This document shows positions 1 to 4,742 of a stretch of 6,723 nt of DNA, piece by piece (the first letter of the stretch is position 1; the number at the start of each line of letters is the position of its first letter). The stretch comes from Bacteroidota bacterium (lineage in GTDB: Bacteria > Bacteroidota > Bacteroidia > Bacteroidales > Prolixibacteraceae), in contig JABMPI010000687.1 of NCBI GenBank assembly GCA_013203755.1, positions 1 through 6,723 of the forward strand. The letters are read 5' to 3'. The position numbers and the translations under genes are program-made. The notes under the pieces were generated by a model. The model ran no database searches and was not told the DNA's origin. It was given only the letters and a program-made list of their open reading frames with translations.

Positions 1-80
1 AATCCAATCCCCATAGCAACCAGCTGCGAAGTGGCTTTCGTTCAACCGGGGCGCAATGCTGGGTCGTGCCGACCGCATAA
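1..80. other. Left edge, unassigned GC-rich sequence
   Basis: This is more GC-rich than the following spacer and contains a perfect GGTCG/CGACC hairpin with a three-base loop (62-74). One plus frame is open from position 1, but it runs through the terminator hairpin and is not convincing as a protein. It may be the 3' end or trailer of a gene left of the window. I cannot assign it. Confidence 0.25.
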
Positions 81-106
81 AGCCCTAATTATTAGGGGCT
101 GTTTTT
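81..106. terminator. Probable bidirectional intrinsic terminator
   Basis: AGCCCTAA (81-88) pairs with TTAGGGGCT (92-100) with a single bulged base and a three-base loop. On the plus strand it is followed by GTTTTT, so it could end a plus-strand transcript entering from the left edge. On the minus strand it lies directly behind the lipoprotein stop codon (108-106) and is followed by a short T run, so it probably also terminates that gene. The T run for the plus-strand reading overlaps the lipoprotein stop codon. The call rests on base pairing read by eye. Confidence 0.6.
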
Positions 107-633
107 CAGTGCCACCTGTAATTAGTGTGTTCCAATGGATTTGTATTATGAAATTCACTAATTTTTTTATGTTTGTTATTATCCCACCATTCAAAATAAA
201 CTTGCCGAATAGTTCCATAAGCTTCATTGTCATGGTCTTGAATCCATGTAAAAGGTTCTTCATTTAATTGCACGAAAGGATGTTGAGACGGAAATCGGAA
301 CATAAAGGTTTCGCTATCACTTGACACTTCTCTTATAGATTCAATTGTCCATAAGACGAGTACTCCAAGTCTATAAATTGGGTTCTGTGGGTGATAGGAT
401 GATAGACCATGTGGAAACTTATTAACCACACTGGTATCATTTATATATATTAATAATGCAGGTATGTGTTTAAAGGAAAACTCGGGTAAATCCAAAGATT
501 CATATTGATTTGTTTTTAATAATTGGATATAATTTTCAACTTCTATATTAATTATTTCTTCAGTTTCTTCTTTGTCACAACTGAACAATCCAATTAAAAT
601 AAATGTCAGTAATAGAAATTTTATGGTTTTCAT
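106..633 (-). CDS. Small surface-type lipoprotein, DUF4943-like
   Basis: The 175-residue product starts with a basic n-region (MKTIK), a hydrophobic core and a lipobox LFSC with the lipidated cysteine at residue 19. It should be processed by signal peptidase II and anchored in the outer membrane. The residues after the cysteine, CDKEE, fit the C-x-K-(D/E)2 lipoprotein export signal known from Capnocytophaga and related Bacteroidota, so display on the cell surface is inferred. The mature part is a single globular domain of about 155 residues with aromatic-rich stretches (LVLWTIESIRE near 92-102, VYFEWWDN near 146-153) and no catalytic motif I recognise. From memory the pattern 'YIxLLK..Y..LPEF..IPALL..IND....FP..LWTIESIR' resembles DUF4943, a Bacteroidales lipoprotein family of unknown function; I could not check this. 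The start is the only ATG giving an intact signal peptide. It stands alone, with a terminator directly behind it. Confidence 0.8.
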   Translation of the reverse strand: MKTIKFLLLTFILIGLFSCDKEETEEIINIEVENYIQLLKTNQYESLDLPEFSFKHIPALLIYINDTSVVNKFPHGLSSYHPQNPIYRLGVLVLWTIESIREVSSDSETFMFRFPSQHPFVQLNEEPFTWIQDHDNEAYGTIRQVYFEWWDNNKHKKISEFHNTNPLEHTNYRWH

Positions 634-799
634 GTTTTGTTTTTTAGACTATAAACTATTAATAATGATTCTATTTTATCCATTTTAGTTGCGTTTTCAA
701 GCTTGGGCATAACGTCGTGCTAACGACACCTTTGTTCCTGTTATTTTGCTAATATAGTGTAAAAAACATTTCGTTATTCCGGTATCTGGTTTCTTTCGA
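634..799. other. Spacer upstream of the lipoprotein gene, with a small hairpin
   Basis: This stretch covers the leader of the lipoprotein gene and the unrepeated C-terminal end of the GDN-repeat ORF. GTCGT (714-718) and ACGAC (723-727) form a 5-bp stem with a four-base loop, 22 bases beyond the stop codon of that ORF. No T run follows on either strand, so it is not a convincing terminator. On the minus strand the sequence around it reads CGTTAGC then CGTTATGC, a short imperfect direct repeat. I see no convincing promoter for the lipoprotein gene. Confidence 0.4.
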
Positions 800-982
800 A
801 ACCTTTTTTATGTTATCCCGCGTTGGCAGGTAGTTATCCCACCTCTTTTTATGGTTATCGCAGGTAAATTTGCTCTTATCACCCCCTTTTAGCCTCTTAT
901 CACCTGCGAAAAAGTAGTTATCACCGGTTAAAACACCGTTATCTCCTCCTTTTTTCCAGTTATCACCGGAGAGAACGTACAT
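749..982 (-). CDS. Possible small protein of heptad GDN repeats
   Basis: This is a 77-codon ATG-to-TAG reading frame on the minus strand. After a five-residue lead (MYVLS) it consists of eight consecutive seven-residue units of the form G-D-N/K-x-x-x-x: GDNWKKG, GDNGVLT, GDNYFFA, GDKRLKG, GDKSKFT, CDNHKKR, WDNYLPT, RDNIKKV. A 21-residue unrepeated tail follows. There is no signal peptide, membrane segment or recognised domain. The frame stays open because a 21-bp DNA repeat without stops is read in phase, so it may be an accident of the repeat. Against coding: the aspartate codon is GAT in all eight units, asparagine is always AAC and lysine at that position always AAG, while the first codon of the unit changes amino acid (Gly, Cys, Trp, Arg). 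That suggests constraint, or recent copying, at the nucleotide level. No ribosome-binding site is visible, which is normal in this phylum. Treat it as a hypothetical gene. Confidence 0.35.
   Translation of the reverse strand: MYVLSGDNWKKGGDNGVLTGDNYFFAGDKRLKGGDKSKFTCDNHKKRWDNYLPTRDNIKKVSKETRYRNNEMFFTLY
800..967 (-). repeat. Eight-unit, exactly 21-bp tandem repeat with GATAA core
   Basis: On the plus strand TTATC occurs at 813, 834, 855, 876, 897, 918, 939 and 960, that is, eight times with a spacing of exactly 21. Read on the minus strand each unit is roughly n-G-n-GATAA-C/G followed by twelve variable bases. The first five units (960 down to 876) begin GGTGATAA or GGAGATAA; the last three begin TGC, TGG or CGG before GATAA. 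The variable part often has an A- or T-rich centre. A period of 21 equals seven codons and also two turns of B-DNA, so the array fits both a coding repeat and a row of protein-binding sites on one helix face. The unit is unlike a CRISPR, because the conserved part is only about 8 bp. Confidence 0.93.
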
Positions 983-1065
983 TTTGCGAGATATAACTAC
1001 TGTATTTTATCATTTTGACAGAAAACAGGGTATTTTATTTGTTTGTCGAATGGAAACATAAACAA
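983..1065. other. Spacer with a 10-bp direct repeat
   Basis: This AT-rich spacer lies between the terminator of the 246-codon gene and the GDN-repeat ORF. AAAACAGGGT occurs at 1022-1031 and again at 1064-1073, where it forms the arm of the terminator; the two copies are 42 bp apart. A further TTATC at 1007-1011 is out of phase with the 21-bp array. I see no convincing promoter for the GDN-repeat ORF. Confidence 0.4.
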
Positions 1066-1095
1066 AACAGGGTTTCGAAAAGCTGAAACCCTGTT
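1066..1095 (-). terminator. Intrinsic terminator of the 246-codon gene
   Basis: AACAGGGTTTC (1066-1076) and GAAACCCTGTT (1085-1095) are a perfect 11-bp inverted repeat with an eight-base loop. It lies five bases past the stop codon at 1103-1101. Read on the minus strand it is followed by TTTTGTTT, as expected of a Rho-independent terminator. It separates the gene from the GDN-repeat array, so the two are probably not one transcript unless there is read-through. Confidence 0.85.
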
Positions 1096-1100
1096 ATTAT

Positions 1101-1841
1101 TTATTCGCTATCGCTTTCGCTGCTATTCTTTCGGCGTTTATGTTTGTTTTTGTATTGGTTTCTGTATCCTTTTAGCCGTGCTTCGTTTTTCCAGAAAACA
1201 AAACGTCCGCAGTTTTTCACCTCGTCAACGGCTTGTTTCAGGTAAGTATACGCGCGGTCGCGGTTAACTTTTGCTACGTTGCCCCTTTCTTTTTCGCCAT
1301 TGGCTGCTGCAAGCACTACGGCAAGCTCGTCGGACAAAGTAGCGGCTGTGGCAAGCAGGGTAACATCGAAATTAATTAGTACCAAAAGTTCGGGGTTCTT
1401 TTCTCCCAATGCCGAGAGGTCGTTCAGGTCTTGTATCATATCGTCGTCGCCTGTTCCGTCGGTAATTTCGGCTACGCGGGCAATTAGTTTTTCGTCGTTT
1501 CTAAAAGCATACCTAAACGTATGGCTCAGGTTGTCGCGCAAGGTGTAAGCTTCTTCGGCGCGGAGAGCCCACGCCTGTTGGGCATCGTTGGGTGTATTGC
1601 GCTCTCTTGCCCATAGCGACTGTGCCTCGCGGCTGGCTCCGGTACGCACCGGAATGGCACTAATAAAAGCTTCGGGCAAACCGGCTGCAATTAACAGTGG
1701 TATGTCCTCCTGGCACCACAGGTTAAGGTTTTCGGATTCCTGTAAAGCAACATCTATAGGTATGCCCGGAGACTTCACTTCCTCTTCGGATATTGCCATA
1801 AATGCATCGTAACTGGCGGTGTAATCATCTTTGTTACTCAT
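1101..1841 (-). CDS. Orphan 246-residue helical protein, unknown function
   Basis: I do not recognise a characterised family. The 246-residue product has no signal peptide or membrane segment and looks cytoplasmic and mostly alpha-helical, with long Ala/Leu/Glu-rich stretches (about 48-60, 85-125, 151-182). The N-terminal 25 residues are acidic. An aromatic-basic motif GRFVFWKNEARLKGY (212-226) leads into a strongly basic tail (KNKHKRRK, 231-238), and the protein ends in SSESDSE. Such a tail could bind nucleic acid, but that is inference. The family may be restricted to Bacteroidota. The start is the ATG at 1841-1839, preceded by an A/T-rich leader with no Shine-Dalgarno sequence. The gene has its own terminator. 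GC content is visibly higher than in glnN or tldD (for example around 1555-1645, full of GCG, GCC, CGG), which together with the nearby repeat array and MITE-like element suggests a separate history, possibly transfer. Confidence 0.7.
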   Translation of the reverse strand: MSNKDDYTASYDAFMAISEEEVKSPGIPIDVALQESENLNLWCQEDIPLLIAAGLPEAFISAIPVRTGASREAQSLWARERNTPNDAQQAWALRAEEAYTLRDNLSHTFRYAFRNDEKLIARVAEITDGTGDDDMIQDLNDLSALGEKNPELLVLINFDVTLLATAATLSDELAVVLAAANGEKERGNVAKVNRDRAYTYLKQAVDEVKNCGRFVFWKNEARLKGYRNQYKNKHKRRKNSSESDSE

Positions 1842-1955
1842 AAAATTTTGATTTTTGTTCGCGTCGGGGACACGAGGTTAAACATAAAAGAAATTAATTG
1901 ATACAATTTAAGGAATTAAACTAACAAATGACCACTAATCTGTCTTGAATATTAC
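1842..1955. other. Leader and presumed promoter region of the 246-codon gene
   Basis: This spacer lies between the orphan gene and the MITE-like element. On the minus strand it contains TATGTTTA (one mismatch to the Bacteroidota -7 consensus TAnnTTTG), with a TTG 17 bases upstream, which is shorter than the usual spacing. A GC-rich patch sits about 20-35 bases before the start codon. This is suggestive of a promoter at best. Confidence 0.3.
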
Positions 1956-2126
1956 TTAGTGTTTGTCTATAAAGTCCGACTTCTGCGTTACGCTCGTCAT
2001 AAAAACAGTCATCCCGATGACATTGGGACTCTTCATTTTATGACTTCGCAAGCCCCCTAACAATTCGGGGCAGGCTTTGAATTCTAACTTTATGAATCGA
2101 ACACATACTTTATAGACAAACACTAA
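1956..2126. mobile_element. 171-bp MITE-like element with 20-bp terminal inverted repeats
   Basis: TTAGTGTTTGTCTATAAAGT (1956-1975) is the exact reverse complement of 2107-2126, so the 171-bp segment is bounded by 20-bp perfect inverted repeats. If the ends are trimmed to GTGTTTG...CAAACAC (1959-2123), a TA dinucleotide flanks each side. That is compatible with a TA-target transposon such as IS630/Tc1-mariner, but it also follows automatically from the inverted repeat. Internally, GTCATAAAA (1996-2004) pairs with TTTTATGAC (2036-2044), with a further AGTC/GACT stem inside it, and GCCCC (2052-2056) pairs with GGGGC (2067-2071). There is no transposase and no ORF of useful length. The best reading is a non-autonomous miniature element or the two ends of a deleted insertion sequence. 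The alternative is a structured intergenic regulatory repeat. Confidence 0.72.
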
Positions 2127-2160
2127 TTAGATTCGTTACAGGTATTCATTTCAAAAAAAA

Positions 2161-2199
2161 AGCAAAAAAAAAGACTCTCCATCAATTGATGAAAAGTCC
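2161..2199 (-). terminator. Intrinsic terminator of glnN
   Basis: The minus-strand transcript folds 2199-2188 against 2183-2172 into a 12-bp stem that pairs completely when G-U wobbles are counted, with loop AAUU. It is followed by a run of nine U (A run at 2164-2172 on the plus strand). The hairpin starts 29 bases past the glnN stop codon. On the plus strand the same stem has A-C mismatches and no T run, so it acts in the glnN direction only. Confidence 0.88.
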
Positions 2200-2227
2200 T
2201 TTCTTAAAATATCGTTATGGTATATTA

Positions 2228-4417
2228 TTATCTTACAAACAGTAATTCGCGATATTTTGGCAATGGCCATTTTTCGTTGTCAACAATCAGTTCAAGTTTA
2301 TCAATATGAAAACGAACATTGTCAAGATAAGGACGAACTGTCTTATCGTAAACCTCAGCTTTATCCATAATATCTTCAACAACATTAGCTTTCTTTCTGG
2401 CTTCTACCATCTCTTTAGCTTCTATTTTAATTGCTGAAATATGACCGCCAATCTCTTTAATTAGTTTTAAACGTCCGGCTGCCAATTCCTTAAATTCCTC
2501 TTCAGAAAACACATCTTTCAAATATTTTACATTTTCAAGTAACATGGTCTGGTATTGTACAGCAGTTGGAACAATGTGGTTAATTGCAATGTCACCAAGA
2601 ACACGTGCTTCAATCTGAATTTTCATAATGAATTTCTCATACTCAACCTCAGTACGACCTTCCAATTCCGATTTATTGAAAACACCAAGTTTATCAAACA
2701 ACTCCATGTTCTCTTTACGCAAATATGCTTTTAACGACTCTGGCACATTGTTTATATTTGTTAAACCACGTGCTGCAGCTTCTTTTACCCAATCGTCGCT
2801 ATAACCATCGCCATTAAAACGAATTGGTTTCGAGTTGATAATCAAACCTTTTAATACCTGGAAGATTGCTTCATCTTTTTTAATTCCATCTTCAATCAAT
2901 TTATCGACGGCCACTTTAAAATCGATTAATTGTTTTGCCATAATTGAGTTTAACACAATTATAGCAGGTGCATTATTTGCAGAAGAACCAACTGCACGGA
3001 ATTCGAAACGGTTTCCGGTGAATGCAAATGGCGAGGTACGGTTACGGTCGGTGCTATCCAAGATAATTTCAGGAATACGACCAATATTTAGTTTTAAAGC
3101 TGTTTTTTCGTCCGGTGTCATTTTGCGGTCAACAACTGCTTCTTCCATTAAATCAAGCATTTTCGAAACCTCAGTTCCAAGAAAAACTGAAAGAATAGAA
3201 GGAGGTGCTTCATTTGCTCCCAAACGGTGTGAGTTAGCAGCAGTTAAAATACTTGCACGTAATAAATCCTGATTGTCGTAAACTGCTTTTAAAGTATTAA
3301 TTACAAAAGTCAGGAATAACAAATTCGATTTTGGGTTTTTTCCTGGTGAAAATAAATTCACACCAGTATTTGTAGTTAGCGACCAGTTGTTGTGTTTACC
3401 CGAACCATTAATACCGGCAAATGGTTTTTCGTGGAAAAGAACACGGAATTTATGTCGGCGTGCTACTCTGTTCATCAAGTCCATTAACAACTGGTTATGG
3501 TCGTTTGCTAAATTCGCTTCTTCATATATCGGAGCAAATTCAAATTGGTTTGGAGCTACCTCGTTATGACGGGTTTTTAAAGGAATTCCTAATTTATAAG
3601 CTTCATTTTCAACGTCAATCATATAAGCAGTTGCCCTGGTTGGGATTGAACTAAAATAGTGGTCGTCCAACTGCTGGTCTTTTGAAGAAGCGTGCCCCAT
3701 TAAAGTACGGCCGGTTAGAACAAGGTCAGGTCGCGCCTGATATAAAGCTTCATCAATCAGAAAATATTCTTGTTCTACACCTAAATTGGTTTGTACTTTA
3801 CTTACATTTTTATCGAAATATTGAGCAACATCAGTTGCTGCTTTGTCAAGTTTATGAATTGCTCTTAACAGTGGAGTTTTATTATCAAGTGCCTCACCAG
3901 TAAACGAAATAAAAATTGTAGGAATAGTAAGTGTTGTTCCGTTAATAAACGCTGGAGACGAAGGATCCCAAGCAGTATAACCCCTTGCTTCGAAGGTTTG
4001 GCGAATGCCACCACTTGGGAAAGATGAAGCATCGGGTTCTTGCTGTGCAAGTAATTTTCCTGAAAATGCTTCAACAACTCCACCATTTGAGGTAGTTTCA
4101 ATAAATGCATCGTGCTTTTCGGCAGTACCATCAGTTAATGGGTGAAACCAGTGCGTATAGTGAGTTGCACCATTTTCCATTGCCCACGATTTCATTCCCT
4201 GAGCAACCTGATCTGCCATTTTACGATCGATTGTAGTTCCGTTTTCAATTGCATCTACCACTGCTTTATATGCACCACCCGACAAATACTTTTTCATTTT
4301 TGGGCGGTCGAATACATACATCGCATAATAATCCGATGTCAAATTTTCTTCGCGTTTTACATCAACCGGTTTACGGTTAAGAACTTCTTCTAATGCTTTA
4401 AATCTGAATTGTGCCAT
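2228..4417 (-). CDS. glnN: Type III glutamine synthetase (GSIII)
   Basis: This enzyme catalyses ATP-dependent condensation of glutamate and ammonium to glutamine in the cytoplasm, the entry point of ammonium assimilation. The 729-residue length matches the GSIII class, typical of Bacteroidota (about 730 residues), and is far longer than GSI or GSII (about 350-470). The N-terminal GSIII-specific region covers roughly residues 1-205. The catalytic core follows: GVEQEYFL (213-220, with likely metal-binding glutamates E215 and E217), HNEVAPNQFEFAP (284-296), NGSGKHNNWSL (337-347, glutamate/ATP-site loop with H342) and the segment around TGNRFEFRAVGSSAN (467-481). A helical C-terminal domain (about 580-729) is also characteristic of GSIII, which forms dodecamers. 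The start is the ATG at 4417-4415 giving MAQFRFKALEEV, preceded by an A-rich leader with an 11-A tract. It is a single-gene unit with its own terminator, divergent from tldD. No truncation or missing motif is seen. Confidence 0.97.
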   Translation of the reverse strand: MAQFRFKALEEVLNRKPVDVKREENLTSDYYAMYVFDRPKMKKYLSGGAYKAVVDAIENGTTIDRKMADQVAQGMKSWAMENGATHYTHWFHPLTDGTAEKHDAFIETTSNGGVVEAFSGKLLAQQEPDASSFPSGGIRQTFEARGYTAWDPSSPAFINGTTLTIPTIFISFTGEALDNKTPLLRAIHKLDKAATDVAQYFDKNVSKVQTNLGVEQEYFLIDEALYQARPDLVLTGRTLMGHASSKDQQLDDHYFSSIPTRATAYMIDVENEAYKLGIPLKTRHNEVAPNQFEFAPIYEEANLANDHNQLLMDLMNRVARRHKFRVLFHEKPFAGINGSGKHNNWSLTTNTGVNLFSPGKNPKSNLLFLTFVINTLKAVYDNQDLLRASILTAANSHRLGANEAPPSILSVFLGTEVSKMLDLMEEAVVDRKMTPDEKTALKLNIGRIPEIILDSTDRNRTSPFAFTGNRFEFRAVGSSANNAPAIIVLNSIMAKQLIDFKVAVDKLIEDGIKKDEAIFQVLKGLIINSKPIRFNGDGYSDDWVKEAAARGLTNINNVPESLKAYLRKENMELFDKLGVFNKSELEGRTEVEYEKFIMKIQIEARVLGDIAINHIVPTAVQYQTMLLENVKYLKDVFSEEEFKELAAGRLKLIKEIGGHISAIKIEAKEMVEARKKANVVEDIMDKAEVYDKTVRPYLDNVRFHIDKLELIVDNEKWPLPKYRELLFVR

Positions 4418-4422
4418 ATCTG

Positions 4423-4433
4423 TTTTTTTTTTT
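4423..4433. repeat. 11-base homopolymer in the glnN leader
   Basis: Eleven T on the plus strand read as A11 in the glnN mRNA, ending six bases before the start codon. A-rich leaders are usual in Bacteroidota, where Shine-Dalgarno pairing is weak, so it may help ribosome loading. A homopolymer this long is also prone to slippage and to sequencing-length error. Confidence 0.7.
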
Positions 4434-4445
4434 ATATTTCTACAA

Positions 4446-4453
4446 CAAAAATA
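4446..4453 (-). promoter_or_regulatory. Candidate -7 box of glnN
   Basis: The minus strand reads TATTTTTG, an exact match to the Bacteroidota -7 consensus TAnnTTTG, about 29 bases upstream of the glnN start codon. No good -33 TTTG is found 19-21 bases further upstream, so the match may be chance in AT-rich DNA. Confidence 0.25.
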
Positions 4454-4478
4454 CTATTTTCAACAATATACTAATATA

Positions 4479-4530
4479 AAACAAGGGTTTCTTTTCATTT
4501 TTATTCATTTTTCTTAACAAACCCCTGTTT
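4479..4530 (-). promoter_or_regulatory. Long inverted repeat upstream of glnN
   Basis: AAACAAGGGTTT (4479-4490) and AAACCCCTGTTT (4519-4530) are inverted copies with one mismatch over 12 bp, separated by 28 AT-rich bases. In RNA made from the minus strand the mismatch becomes a G-U pair, so the stem is continuous; on the plus strand it is an A-C mismatch. On the plus strand the right arm runs into a T tract, but no plus-strand gene precedes it. It could be a leader hairpin of glnN if transcription starts upstream of it, or a two-site operator. Which gene it serves is inference. Confidence 0.5.
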
Positions 4531-4742
4531 TTTATGCCGCAATTCATAAATTATCTATTTTTCAAAAAAACATACTTTTATAAAAAATCAATCAATTATC
4601 TAATTTAACCCACACATTCCAATCACAAAAAAGAACAGGAGTGTGTAATTATACTTTGCATAACGAAACTCATGATACATGTCAATTTATAATTCAGCAT
4701 ATTATATTACTATTACACTCTATACAAATCAAAAAAATTAAA
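4531..4742. other. Divergent glnN-tldD spacer, tldD side
   Basis: This is AT-rich, without a convincing ORF. TATACTTTG at 4650-4658 resembles the Bacteroidota -7 box TAnnTTTG but with one extra spacer base, and has no clear -33 partner; it would give a tldD leader of roughly 80 bases. The bases just before the tldD ATG are A-rich with no Shine-Dalgarno sequence. Nothing else is recognised. Confidence 0.3.

Noticed and set aside
20..75. Possible tRNA remnant (GTTCAACC resembling a T loop)
   Set aside because: The base after the loop is G where C61 is required, the flanking bases do not form a T stem, and no acceptor or anticodon arm can be drawn.
31..267. Plus-strand reading frame of 78 codons at the left end
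   Set aside because: It runs through the terminator hairpin and antisense to the well-supported lipoprotein gene, and shows no recognisable protein features.
701..730. Integron attC-like site (CGTTAGC/CGTTATGC with a small stem)
   Set aside because: Only a 5-bp stem is present. The RYYYAAC and GTTRRRY core pair in the required inverted arrangement is missing, and there is no integrase or cassette array.
800..967. CRISPR array
   Set aside because: The unit is only 21 bp with about 8 conserved bases and 12 variable ones. CRISPR repeats and spacers are each longer, and no cas gene is present.
1279..1812. Two plus-strand frames across the 246-codon gene
   Set aside because: They are serine/alanine-rich mirror frames, as expected opposite a high-GC gene. 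The minus-strand frame is longer and has a proper terminator.
2835..3272. 145-codon plus-strand frame inside glnN
   Set aside because: It lies wholly antisense to conserved catalytic-domain codons of glnN and its product resembles nothing. The same applies to the other short frames across glnN.
4641..4742. GTG at 4641 as the start of tldD, adding 34 residues
   Set aside because: The extension would place an unrelated hydrophobic segment before the twin-arginine motif. The ATG at 4743 gives a normal Tat signal and an A-rich leader.
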